Assembly (NCBI GenBank): GCA_001657395.1
Contig: LYSY01000003.1
Location: forward strand, 310,001 to 374,000
DNA: 64,000 nucleotides
Source: Rhodospirillales bacterium BBD 1991-14
GTDB lineage: Bacteria; Pseudomonadota; Alphaproteobacteria; Kiloniellales; Kiloniellaceae
Direction: 5' to 3'
In this document: piece after piece, positions 26,011-34,479 of the stretch
Position numbering within the stretch: the first letter of the stretch is position 1
Layout: each line of letters opens with the position of its first letter
The notes under the pieces: model-generated
Databases searched by the model: none
The model's input: the letters and a program-made list of their open reading frames with translations, nothing else
Told to the model about the DNA's origin: nothing
Translations under genes and position numbers: made by a program

Positions 26011-26457
26011 TCAGAAGAAGATCACGCCCTTTTTCAGCAGGAAGCAGCCGTAGGCCCGCCCCTCGGTCGTCGCGACCACGGCATAGGCCTTCTTCGCCTC
26101 CTCATAGAAGGCGAAGCGCTCGATGGAGGCCATGGGCAGGTCCTGGCCCTCGGCGTCGTCGATTTCCCGCTGTACGTCCTGCTGGACCTCCGGGATCTCG
26201 TCGGGGGCGCCGACGATTTCCATGCGGCGGGCCGGCGCCTCGACGAAACTGTCCAAGGGAAAGACCGACAGGATGGCACGGACCGCCTGGACGGCATCGA
26301 CGCCGTCGAGCCGGACCAGCTTGCCCACCACGGTCTGCCGCGCCACCGAGTCCGCCGGGAAGTTGGCGTCGACGACGACGAGATCGTCGCCGTGACCCAT
26401 GGCCGCAAGCACCCGGAGCAGATCGGGGCTCAGGATCGGATCGATGTTCTTCAGCAT
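26011..26457 (-). CDS. RbsD/FucU family sugar mutarotase
   Basis: A 148-residue RbsD/FucU-fold protein: MLKNIDPILSPDLLRVLAAMGHGDDLVVVDANFPADS is the family N terminus, with the catalytic His in GHGD. The C-terminal FAFYEEAKKAYAVVATTEGRAYGCFLLKKGVI is also typical. It interconverts sugar anomers (fucose- or ribose-like) so that the kinase or aldolase receives the right form. The FucU branch is favoured by the Tyr-Gly-Cys ending. It lies 31 bases downstream of the FGGY kinase gene, at the end of the sugar operon. Confidence 0.88.
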   Translation of the reverse strand: MLKNIDPILSPDLLRVLAAMGHGDDLVVVDANFPADSVARQTVVGKLVRLDGVDAVQAVRAILSVFPLDSFVEAPARRMEIVGAPDEIPEVQQDVQREIDDAEGQDLPMASIERFAFYEEAKKAYAVVATTEGRAYGCFLLKKGVIFF

Positions 26458-26488
26458 GGCCTAGGCCCTCCCTTCTTGGTGCAGCAGT

Positions 26489-28018
26489 CTAACCCTGATC
26501 GGGCCCGGCAGCGAGCGGCCGGGTGATGCCGGAGAGCGCCGGGTAGGCGCGCTTGTAGGCCTCGTAGAAGGGCTGATAGGCCGCGTGCCGTTGCGGATCG
26601 GGCTCCACCACCCGCTCCACCGCCACCATGGCATCGGCGGCCGTGGGGATGTCCGGAAACTGCCCGGCCGCAACCGCCGCCAGGATGGCGCAGCCGAGGC
26701 TCGGTGCATCGGGCACCCGGGTGAGGGTCAAAGGCACGTTGGACACGTCCGCATGGATCTGCAGCCAGAGGTCCGAACGGGTAGCGCCGCCGGCGATGAC
26801 GATCTCACGCGGCCGGAAGCCGTTGCCGCGCATCGTCTCCAGAATATGCTCGCTGCCGAAGGCGATGCCTTCGATGATGGCGCGGAACATGTGCCCGCGG
26901 CCATGTTTCAGCGTCAGTCCGGCAAAGGCGCCGCGCGACAGCGGATCGGTGTGGGGCGTGCGGTTGCCCTGGAAGTGGTCCTGCGCGATGAGGCCTTCCG
27001 AACCGGGTGGCAGGTCTTTCGCCTCCGCATTCAGGTCGTCGTAGCCGACGCCGCCGCCGAGCAGATCACGAAACCATTTCACCACCGAGCCGGTCGAGGT
27101 CTGGCCGCCCTCGACCACATGTAGGCCGGGGATGACCGCATCGGCGTAGGTGCCCCAGATCCCGGCACCGTGAAAGGCCGCCTCGCTGAGCCCGAGGTGC
27201 AGGTGGGAAGAGCCGGTGAGGAAAGCGAGCGAACCCGGGCGCACGACGCCGAGACCGATCATGCCGATGAAGGCGTCGGCGCCGCCCTGGGCCACCGGCA
27301 GGTCCTTCGGCAGGCCAAGGTGGTCCGCGGCCCGCGCCGTAAGGCCGCCGATGACTGCCCCCAGCGGCAACACCTCCGACGGCCACTTGTCCATCAACGC
27401 ATCGATGCCGAGCTTGGCGAGAAGCCCGGGCTGAAAGCCGCCGTCGGCGGCCAGATAGTGCCAGCGGATCGCCGCGTTGTTGATGCTGGCCACCCGGCGC
27501 CCGGTGAGATGATAGTTCAGATAGTCCTGGTACTCGCAGATCGTGGCGGCACGATCGAAGGTCTCCGGCTCGTGGCGCTGCAGCCAGAGCGCCTTGGGGA
27601 TCATCCACTCCGCCGAAACCGGACCTGCTCCGCCGCCGTTGATCTTCAGGGCGGCATCGCCGCTGGCGACGACGCGCTCGGATTCCTCCGCCGAGCGGAC
27701 GTCCATCCAAATCAAAGCCGGGCGCAGGGCCTCGCCCTGGTCATCCAGGGCAACGACGCTGCAGCAGGTGGTGTCGAGCGCCAGCGCCGCCACTGCTTCC
27801 GGAGCAATACCGGCCTCCTGCACCGCCTGGCGCACCGAGGCGCCGAGGGCCGCCCACCAGTCCTTCGGGTTCTGCTCTGCCCAGCCGGGCTGCGGAAAGT
27901 CCGTGCGGTAAGCCGTCGCCGCGAAGGCCAGCGGCCGGCCGGCGAGGTCGAAGACACCGGCGCGCAGAGATTCTGTGCCGCCGTCGATACCGATCACATA
28001 GGGGCCGTCACCGCTCAT
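26489..28018 (-). CDS. FGGY-family carbohydrate kinase
   Basis: A 509-residue FGGY kinase. The ATP/phosphate motif GIDGGTESLRAGVFD (about residues 10-24) and the catalytic-region GGADAFIGMIG (about 245) are visible. The C-domain adenosine-binding EIVIAGGATRSDLWLQIHADV (about 400-420) is also present. Family members phosphorylate glycerol, ribulose, xylulose or tetritols. The WMDVRS and TGSSHLHLG segments place it in the pentulose/tetrulose-like group rather than with glycerol kinase, but the substrate is not certain. Its ATG overlaps the dhaL stop by four bases (ATGA). Confidence 0.9.
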   Translation of the reverse strand: MSGDGPYVIGIDGGTESLRAGVFDLAGRPLAFAATAYRTDFPQPGWAEQNPKDWWAALGASVRQAVQEAGIAPEAVAALALDTTCCSVVALDDQGEALRPALIWMDVRSAEESERVVASGDAALKINGGGAGPVSAEWMIPKALWLQRHEPETFDRAATICEYQDYLNYHLTGRRVASINNAAIRWHYLAADGGFQPGLLAKLGIDALMDKWPSEVLPLGAVIGGLTARAADHLGLPKDLPVAQGGADAFIGMIGLGVVRPGSLAFLTGSSHLHLGLSEAAFHGAGIWGTYADAVIPGLHVVEGGQTSTGSVVKWFRDLLGGGVGYDDLNAEAKDLPPGSEGLIAQDHFQGNRTPHTDPLSRGAFAGLTLKHGRGHMFRAIIEGIAFGSEHILETMRGNGFRPREIVIAGGATRSDLWLQIHADVSNVPLTLTRVPDAPSLGCAILAAVAAGQFPDIPTAADAMVAVERVVEPDPQRHAAYQPFYEAYKRAYPALSGITRPLAAGPDQG

Positions 28019-28623
28019 CCTTTCAGCCCCTCCAAGAGCGCGCGGAAGGCCAGCATGCCAGGATCGTCGAGGCCGACCGACTTCTCCGCGAACATGCGGG
28101 CCCGCCCCTGGCGCGCGGGCTGGCCGCGCATGCGCTCCATCGTCTCCTCCGTCGCCTTCAGCGCCGCCTGATGCAGCGGGCCCGGCGCATCCAAACCCTG
28201 CGTCGCGGCGCGGGCCGCATCCAGCACGTCCAGCACCGTCTTCTCGCCCGGTGCGCCCTTGCCGCGCGCCATCATCGCCTCCAGCGCGCCGCCCAGCAGG
28301 TCCGAGGTCTCCGACCAGGGCACGGCTTCGCGCCCCTTGCAGGCCTTGGCCGCGGCCATCAGCCCCGTCGCCAGCAAGGTGCCGTAACTGGAGCCGGAGG
28401 TCTTGGTGAAGGCCTGGGCGCAGCGCATGAAGGCCATGCCCAGATCGTCAGGCAGATCGTCGGAAATCTCGATCAGCCCGCGGGCACCGCGCTGCATGGT
28501 GACGCCCAGGTCGCCGTCCCCCAGTTTGGCGTCAGCCTCGTTCAGAGAGGCCGCCTGCGACTCCAGGTGCGCGGCCAGGCCCGGCAGTGTGGCTTTCAGG
28601 TTTGCGGAGGTAAAGGCTGCCAT
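28015..28623 (-). CDS. dhaL: dihydroxyacetone kinase ADP/ATP-binding subunit DhaL
   Basis: A 202-residue DhaL-type subunit. It has the metal/nucleotide motif NEADAKLGDGDLGVTMQRGA (about residues 28-47), SSYGTLLATGLMAAA, and the helical-barrel ending PARQGRARMFAEKSVGLDDPG. DhaL carries the nucleotide that phosphorylates substrate bound to DhaK. No DhaM phosphotransferase subunit is encoded nearby, so either ATP is used directly or the phosphoryl donor lies elsewhere. It is seven bases downstream of dhaK and overlaps the FGGY kinase. Confidence 0.92.
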   Translation of the reverse strand: MAAFTSANLKATLPGLAAHLESQAASLNEADAKLGDGDLGVTMQRGARGLIEISDDLPDDLGMAFMRCAQAFTKTSGSSYGTLLATGLMAAAKACKGREAVPWSETSDLLGGALEAMMARGKGAPGEKTVLDVLDAARAATQGLDAPGPLHQAALKATEETMERMRGQPARQGRARMFAEKSVGLDDPGMLAFRALLEGLKG

Positions 28624-28630
28624 CGTGCGC

Positions 28631-29623
28631 CTAGACCTGCCAGAAGGCGCAGGCCGCGGGCGCCTTCAACAGCGCCTCCAACTCGTCGTCCAGACGGCAC
28701 CAGGTGAACGTGGCGCCGGTCATCTCCATGGAGGTGGCATAGCGGCCCACCAAGGGCATGACCATGGTGATGCCGAGGTCGTCGAGCCGCGCCTTGGCGC
28801 GGCGGTACATGATGTAGAGTTCCTCCGGCGGGGTGGCGCCCAGGCTGTTGACCAGCAGGGAGATGCGCTCGCCCTTGGACAGGGGCATGTCGGCCAGCAG
28901 GCGGTCGATCATCTCGTCGGTGATGGCATCGGCGGGCTTCAGCTTGTCGCGCCAGATGCCCGGCTCGCCATGGATGCCCATGCCCATTTCCATCTCGTCC
29001 GCGCCGATCTCGAAGGTCGGCTTGCCGGCCTGGGGTACTGTGCAGGGGGTGAGCGCCATGCCGATGGAGCGGCAGGCATCGGCGGTCTTCTGGGCGACCC
29101 GCGTCACCTCGTTGAGGTCTGCCAGCTCCTCGGCCTTGGCGCCGGCGCACTTGAAGGCATAGACCATGCCGGCGACGCCGCGGCGCTTGGCCGCCTCCTC
29201 CGGCGGGGCGGAGACGATGTCATCGGCCAGCAGCACGGTGGTCGAGGCGATGTCCTCCATCTCCAGCATCTCGCCGGCCATGTCGAAGTTCATCACGTCG
29301 CCGCCGTAGTTGCCGTAGAGGCGCAGGATGCCGGCCCCGCCGTCGGCCCGGCGCATGGCGGCGGCCATCTGCTCCACCGAGGGCGAGGCGAAGACGTCGC
29401 CGATGGCTGCGGCATCCAGCAGCCCCTTGCCGACATAGCCGGTAAAGATCGGCAGGTGGCCCGAACCGCCGCCGGTGACGATACCCACCTTGCCCTGGGT
29501 GGCGCCGCCGGCGCGGGCGATCACCCGGGCTTCGGGTTGGGCGTAGAATTCCGGATGGGCCATGCAGAGGCCCTCCAGCATCTCGTCCACATAGCTGAAG
29601 GGGTCGTTGAGAATCTTCTTCAT
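28631..29623 (-). CDS. dhaK: dihydroxyacetone kinase-like substrate-binding subunit DhaK
   Basis: A 330-residue DhaK. GGGSGHLPIFTGYVGKGLLD and GNYGGDVMNFD are the hallmark loops. The hemiaminal-forming His is in EMEMGMGIHGEPGIWRDKL. ATG 29623 has GAGGGA seven bases upstream; the open frame continues farther but without a site. Substrates could be dihydroxyacetone or, given the nearby FGGY kinase and mutarotase, erythrulose, as in DhaK-like tetrulose kinases. It forms a split DhaK/DhaL pair with the next gene. Confidence 0.92.
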   Translation of the reverse strand: MKKILNDPFSYVDEMLEGLCMAHPEFYAQPEARVIARAGGATQGKVGIVTGGGSGHLPIFTGYVGKGLLDAAAIGDVFASPSVEQMAAAMRRADGGAGILRLYGNYGGDVMNFDMAGEMLEMEDIASTTVLLADDIVSAPPEEAAKRRGVAGMVYAFKCAGAKAEELADLNEVTRVAQKTADACRSIGMALTPCTVPQAGKPTFEIGADEMEMGMGIHGEPGIWRDKLKPADAITDEMIDRLLADMPLSKGERISLLVNSLGATPPEELYIMYRRAKARLDDLGITMVMPLVGRYATSMEMTGATFTWCRLDDELEALLKAPAACAFWQV

Positions 29624-29748
29624 AACGGTGTCCCTCTGAATCGGCCTCGCTTGAACGAACCACGGCCCGTTGCGATAGAAGCGGCGGAGCGGCCCCACCC
29701 GGCGCAGAGCACCGGATGAGGCCGACTGCCTCCCGCGATGTCAGACGC

Positions 29749-31287
29749 TCAGATCTTGTAGCCGAGCGCCCGGGCCCCATCGATGAAGTTCTTGTACTGC
29801 CGCTTCTGGCTGTCGAGGCCGAGCTTCTGGGCGATCTGCGCCCATTCCTCCGCCGCCTCGTCCAACGCCTGCTGGCTGGTCAGTTCGCCCGAGACGGCCT
29901 TGGAGATGTTGCGCCCCAGGGCGTCGGCATATTCCGGCGTGCCTTCCCAGAAGAACTGCGGATAGCCGACCTCGACGTTGGCAAGACCGGCGTCGAGGTG
30001 GTTCTTCGCCGTCTCGAAATTCTTGAAGATGCCGGCATTGGTCGACCACAGCTCGTTGTCGGTGCCGCGCTGCGGGTTGGCCTGCAGATAGAGCTGCGCC
30101 GCGGCATCGCCGTAGTGGGTCTTGCCGTAGGGATCGGAGCCGCAGTACTCGTCGGCCACCATCTCATTGGAGTAGTCGGGATGGGACATGCGGTAGATGA
30201 AGTAGAAGGCCGCGTCCTTCACATCCTGCGGGATGTTCTTGGGGATGGAGGCGGTGCGGCACCACAGCGAGATCGCCCGGTTGGTGATCGAGCCGTCGTC
30301 GTTCAGCCAGCCCGGCACGATGGCGCCGCGCTGATCCTCCGCCAGCTCCGGACCCTGCTGCTGGACCGTGAACTCGGAGAGGTCGATCCACCAGACCGAC
30401 ATGACGTCGGAACCGGACTGCCAGCGCTGGATGGTGGTGCCGATGTCCATGGCCTCGGCGCCCGGCGGGCCGAACTTGATGATCTCCTTGTAGATATCCA
30501 GGCTCTCCGCCGCCTTGCCCTGGTTGATGGTGGGGTTCATGTTCTCATCGAAGTAGTTCACCCCGGCGGAAGCGGCGATATCCATCCAGAAGCCCCAGCC
30601 GAAGTTCGGCGGGTTCACCACCATGGAGGTGCCGTAGACGCCCTGGCTGCTCAGTTCCTCGGTGAAGAACTGGGTGGCGTCGACGAAGTCGAGCCAGGTC
30701 TTCGGCACTTCCAGCTCGCGCTGGAAGCGCTTGGAGAACTTGCTCTGCAGTTCGGCGTCCTGGAAGTAGCTGTTGCGGTAATGCAGGATGTGGATGTCGC
30801 CATCCAGCATGACGCCATAGGTCTTGTTGTCCCACTTGGTGTAGAACTCGCGGTAGGCCGGCATCACCCAGTCGAGATAGTCCTGGCTGCCTGCATACTG
30901 TGCGAAGTAGTCGTCCAACGGTTCCAACTGGCCGGTCTCGGCGAAGGCGCCGAAGAACAGGCTGGGGAACTGCACCCAGTCGAAACGCGGGCGGCGGGAG
31001 AGAAGCTGCGGCAGGATCTTCGCCACCGCATCGCCGCCGTCGTACATCTCGCGGCTCTTGATGCCGACACCGGCCTCCTTCATGAGGTGCGGCGACAGCC
31101 AGAGCGGCGAGTGCAGCCAGTTGGAGTCCTGGAAGTAGGTCAGTTCCACGTCCTTGAAGAGCTTCTTGCCCGGCGGCACCGCCGTTGCACCCAGCGAGGC
31201 GCCGGGCATCAGACCCCCGGCCGCCGCGGCGCCGGCGGCCGCCCCCTGCAGGAACTTTCGCCGCGTAAATCCGCTAAAGAGACCCAT
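29749..31287 (-). CDS. Tat-exported sugar ABC transporter binding protein
   Basis: A 512-residue substrate-binding protein. The N terminus has a twin-arginine motif TRRKFLQGAAAGAAAAGG, so it is probably exported folded by Tat. The mature part follows the family 1 extracellular solute-binding layout, with YGVMLDGDIHILHYRNSYFQD (about residue 165) and WGFWMDIAAS. It is longer than the usual 420-440 residues. The two ATPase and two permease genes just upstream complete an importer. The ligand is likely a sugar or polyol that the downstream kinases use. Confidence 0.88.
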   Translation of the reverse strand: MGLFSGFTRRKFLQGAAAGAAAAGGLMPGASLGATAVPPGKKLFKDVELTYFQDSNWLHSPLWLSPHLMKEAGVGIKSREMYDGGDAVAKILPQLLSRRPRFDWVQFPSLFFGAFAETGQLEPLDDYFAQYAGSQDYLDWVMPAYREFYTKWDNKTYGVMLDGDIHILHYRNSYFQDAELQSKFSKRFQRELEVPKTWLDFVDATQFFTEELSSQGVYGTSMVVNPPNFGWGFWMDIAASAGVNYFDENMNPTINQGKAAESLDIYKEIIKFGPPGAEAMDIGTTIQRWQSGSDVMSVWWIDLSEFTVQQQGPELAEDQRGAIVPGWLNDDGSITNRAISLWCRTASIPKNIPQDVKDAAFYFIYRMSHPDYSNEMVADEYCGSDPYGKTHYGDAAAQLYLQANPQRGTDNELWSTNAGIFKNFETAKNHLDAGLANVEVGYPQFFWEGTPEYADALGRNISKAVSGELTSQQALDEAAEEWAQIAQKLGLDSQKRQYKNFIDGARALGYKI

Positions 31288-31396
31288 AGCTGCTTCCTCC
31301 CTCTTCGATTGGCCGGCCCTCTTCGGTGCCGGGCGGTTCCGCGCCTTGAGAGACCGACCGCCGAGGCCGGTCCCTGCGCGCCTGTCTTCTGACCGT

Positions 31397-32503
31397 CTAA
31401 AGAATAATCAACTCCGTCTTGCCACTGAACACCATCACGTCGTCGAGCGCGTAGTGCACCCGGACCTTGTCGCCGCGCTGCGCCGCGGTGTCGGCGTCGA
31501 CCACGGCGCGAAAAGTCTGCTGACCATTGACCATGGTGAGGATGGAGCGCTCACCCAGGTACTCGTTGATTGCCACCTCCGCCTCCAGCGCCGGCAGGCT
31601 GGGGTCGCCACCCAGGTGCAGCGCCTGGGGGCGGATGCCCACCGTCAGCCGCTTTTCGTTCCAGCGGGCGATCCGCTGGGCGTGCCCCTCCTCCAGCAGG
31701 ATTTCCAGCGCCGTGCCCTGTACCTTGAGGACGGTGCCGTTCGCGCCGGAAACAAGCTCTGCCTCGAAGAAGTTGGTTGGCGGCTCGCCGATGAAGTCGG
31801 CGACGAAGACGTTGGCCGGCGTATGGTAGAGATCGTTGCGCGTGCCCACCTGCTGCAGTTCCGCGTGGCTCATCACCGCGACGCGGTCGGCCAGCGCCAG
31901 GGCCTCGACCTGGTCGTGAGTCACGTAGACCATGGTCTTCTTCATCTCCTGATGAATGGCCTTCAAATCGAAGAGCATCTGGAACTTCAGGTGCGCGTCG
32001 ATGTGGCTCATCACCTCGTCGAGAATGAAGACCGCCGGATCGCGGATCAGCGCCCGGCCCAGGCTGACGCGCTGCTGCTGGCCGCCGGAAAGGGCGCCGG
32101 GACGCTGATCGAGGATGTCGTCGATGCGCAGGATCTCGGCGATTTCCCGCGCCTTCTTGCGGCGCTCCGCCGGCGAGACGCCGCGCACCTCCAAGGGAAA
32201 AGCCAGGTTCTCCTCGATGGTGAAGTTGGGGTAGAGCGCGTAGGTCTCAAAGGCCATGGCGACGTTGCGGGCCTGCGAGTCCAGCTTGTTGACCAGGGTA
32301 TCGTCGAAGTAGATCTCGCCCGAGGTGATGTCCTCCAGCCCGACGATCATGCGCAGGGTCGAGGTCTTGCCGCAGCCCGAGGGGCCGAGCAGCGCAACGA
32401 ACTCGCCATCGTTGATGGTGAGGTTCAGGTCGTTCACCGCATGCACCTCGTCATGGCGCGAGCGGTAGACCTTGTTCACGTCCTTCAGGGAAACCCGCGC
32501 CAT
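31397..32503 (-). CDS. sugar ABC transporter ATPase A (MalK/UgpC-like)
   Basis: A 368-residue ATPase with a C-terminal TOBE/regulatory domain (from about residue 240). Walker A is GPSGCGKTST, the signature is LSGGQQQRVSLGRAL, and Walker B reads VFILDEVMSHID with Val where Pro is usual. The Q-loop position reads AFETYALYP, that is Glu instead of the usual Gln (FQSYALYP in MalK). It pairs with the neighbouring ATPase, probably as a heterodimer. It is followed by the binding-protein gene after 109 bases. Confidence 0.92.
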   Translation of the reverse strand: MARVSLKDVNKVYRSRHDEVHAVNDLNLTINDGEFVALLGPSGCGKTSTLRMIVGLEDITSGEIYFDDTLVNKLDSQARNVAMAFETYALYPNFTIEENLAFPLEVRGVSPAERRKKAREIAEILRIDDILDQRPGALSGGQQQRVSLGRALIRDPAVFILDEVMSHIDAHLKFQMLFDLKAIHQEMKKTMVYVTHDQVEALALADRVAVMSHAELQQVGTRNDLYHTPANVFVADFIGEPPTNFFEAELVSGANGTVLKVQGTALEILLEEGHAQRIARWNEKRLTVGIRPQALHLGGDPSLPALEAEVAINEYLGERSILTMVNGQQTFRAVVDADTAAQRGDKVRVHYALDDVMVFSGKTELIIL

Positions 32504-32506
32504 ACC

Positions 32507-33625
32507 TCAGGCCACCATCACGTTGCGGCCGCTGTCGGCGTCGAAGTAGAGAAAGGCCTCGTTGCGCAGGGCAAGACGCACCGGCTCGCCATGCTGGAAG
32601 ACCGCATTGGGCGGCGTCAGCGCCGTCAGCCTTATGCCGCCGCTTTCCGCCACCAGGATGCCCGCAGCGCCCAGGGCTTCGTAGATCGACACCGTGGCGT
32701 CGACGACGGCCTCACCGTTCGCCGCCGCGCCGTTGGCCACCACCTGGACGTGCTGAGGGCGGATGCCGACGGTGATGCGCCCGGCGCTGCGCCCAGAGAG
32801 GCCGGAGAGAACAGGGCGATGCGGCCCCGCCACCGGCAGGGTGAGGCTGGCGCCTTGCGCGGTGAAGCTCAGTCCGTCTCCGGACGACGCCAGAGAAGCC
32901 TCGACCACGTTGATGCTGGGTTGGCCCAAATGCTGCGCGACGAGAAGATGCTGCGGCTGCTGAAAGAGTTCCCGCGCCGAGCCCACCTGAATCAGCCCGC
33001 CATGGCCCATGACACCGATACGGTCGCCCAGCGACAGCGCCTCGGCATAGTCGTGGGTGACATAGAGCGTCGCCACGGAACGCAGCTCCTCCAGGGTGTG
33101 GAACTGCAGGCGCAGCTCGTGGCGGATCTTGGCGTCGAGATGGCTGATGGGTTCGTCCAGCAGGAACACATCGGGCTGGGCCACCAGGGTGCGGCCAAGC
33201 GCCGTGCGCTGCTTCTGCCCGCCGGAGATCTCGCCCGGCCGGCGGTTCAAAAGCTGTTCGATGCGCAGCAGTTCCGCCACCGCCACCACGGTCTCTGTAA
33301 TCTGGCTCTTGGACAGGCGCCGCGCCCTGAGAGGGCTGGCGATGTTCTCGAACACCGTCAGGTGAGGATAGAGCGCATAGCTCTCGAAGGTCATGGCGAC
33401 CTTGCGGCGGTAGGGCGGCAAAGCGGTGAGGTCGCGCCCGCCGACGCGGATCGCTCCGGCGTCGGGCCGCTCCAGACCGGCGACCAAACGCAGCAGCGTG
33501 GTCTTGCCGATGCCGCTGGGGCCGACGACGACGAAGAACTCGCCCTCCTCGACGGTCAGGTCCAGGCGGTCGATGACCGGGAAATCCCAACCCTTGCAGA
33601 GCCCCTCAATCTCCAGACGCGCCAT
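32507..33625 (-). CDS. sugar ABC transporter ATPase B (MalK/UgpC-like)
   Basis: A 372-residue ATPase: Walker A GPSGIGKTTL, signature ISGGQKQRTALGRTL, Walker B VFLLDEPISHLD, H-loop VTHDYAEAL, and a C-terminal TOBE-type domain. The Q-loop reads TFESYALYP, again Glu for Gln, as in its partner. Three bases separate its stop from ATPase A. Two different ATPases for one importer is unusual but known for glycerol-type ABC systems. Here the sequences look MalK-like rather than like those proteins. Confidence 0.92.
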   Translation of the reverse strand: MARLEIEGLCKGWDFPVIDRLDLTVEEGEFFVVVGPSGIGKTTLLRLVAGLERPDAGAIRVGGRDLTALPPYRRKVAMTFESYALYPHLTVFENIASPLRARRLSKSQITETVVAVAELLRIEQLLNRRPGEISGGQKQRTALGRTLVAQPDVFLLDEPISHLDAKIRHELRLQFHTLEELRSVATLYVTHDYAEALSLGDRIGVMGHGGLIQVGSARELFQQPQHLLVAQHLGQPSINVVEASLASSGDGLSFTAQGASLTLPVAGPHRPVLSGLSGRSAGRITVGIRPQHVQVVANGAAANGEAVVDATVSIYEALGAAGILVAESGGIRLTALTPPNAVFQHGEPVRLALRNEAFLYFDADSGRNVMVA

Positions 33626-33629
33626 GCCG

Positions 33630-34469
33630 CTACCCCTTGACCACGCCGAGGGAGAGGCCGCGCACCATGTAGCGGCGCAACAGGATGAAGAGGAGCACCG
33701 GCGGCAGCATGGCGATGAGGCTGAAGGCCATCTGCAGGTTCCAAAGGGTCTGGCTGCCGTGGGTGAAGGTCGGGATGACGATGGTGTAGGTGCGCACGTC
33801 GGTGCCGACCAGAAGATTGGCGAAGAGGTATTCGTTCCAGGCGAAGATCCAGCACAGCATCGCCACAGAGATCATCCCCGGCAGCACCAGGGGGAGCGTG
33901 ACCTTGAAGAAGGCGCGGAAGGGGGTGTAGCCGTCCAGGTAGGCGGCCTCCTCCAGCTCCCGCGGCGCATCGCGGAAAAACACCATCATCAACCAGGTCG
34001 CCAGCGGCATGTTGAAGACCAGGTAGAGGATGATCAGGGAGATGTGGCTGTCCGTGCCCCAGGGCGTGGCATCGAAGAGGAAGAACATCGGCAGCACCAC
34101 GGCCACCGGCGGAAACATGCGGTTGGAGAGCACCCAGAAGGCCAGGTTCTCACCGCCGGCCTGGCGCGGAAAGCGGGCGAAGGCATAGCCCGCCAGCGTC
34201 CCCAGAAAGAGCGAGGCCAGGGTGTTGCCGGTGGCGATGATGAAGCTGTCCACCAGGGCATTGAAGTTGGAGGCCTCGGCGAAGACCGAGACGAAGTTCT
34301 GCGGATGCCAGACTTCCGGCCAGAAGGTCGGGATGGTGCGATTGGTCTCGGCCGCCGATTTGAAGGCGGTGATGATCTGCCAGTAGAAAGGGAACAGCGT
34401 GATCAGCAGCCACAGCCCCATGAAGGACAGGAACAGCAGCTTGACGAGGCGGTAGTTGGATCTGCTCAT
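33630..34469 (-). CDS. sugar ABC transporter permease (MalG/UgpE-like)
   Basis: A 279-residue inner-membrane permease with six predicted helices. The EAA coupling motif is EEAAYLDGYTPFRAFFKVTLPLVLPG (about residues 172-197). The family ending YMVRGLSLGVVKG is present. It forms the pore with the permease encoded just upstream and contacts the ATPase pair. Four bases separate it from ATPase B. Confidence 0.93.
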   Translation of the reverse strand: MSRSNYRLVKLLFLSFMGLWLLITLFPFYWQIITAFKSAAETNRTIPTFWPEVWHPQNFVSVFAEASNFNALVDSFIIATGNTLASLFLGTLAGYAFARFPRQAGGENLAFWVLSNRMFPPVAVVLPMFFLFDATPWGTDSHISLIILYLVFNMPLATWLMMVFFRDAPRELEEAAYLDGYTPFRAFFKVTLPLVLPGMISVAMLCWIFAWNEYLFANLLVGTDVRTYTIVIPTFTHGSQTLWNLQMAFSLIAMLPPVLLFILLRRYMVRGLSLGVVKG

Positions 34470-34479
34470 ACCGCTTTCC

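Noticed and set aside
31154-33640. An 828-residue plus-strand frame opposite both sugar ATPases
   Set aside because: Antisense shadow; the minus-strand proteins carry complete Walker and signature motifs.
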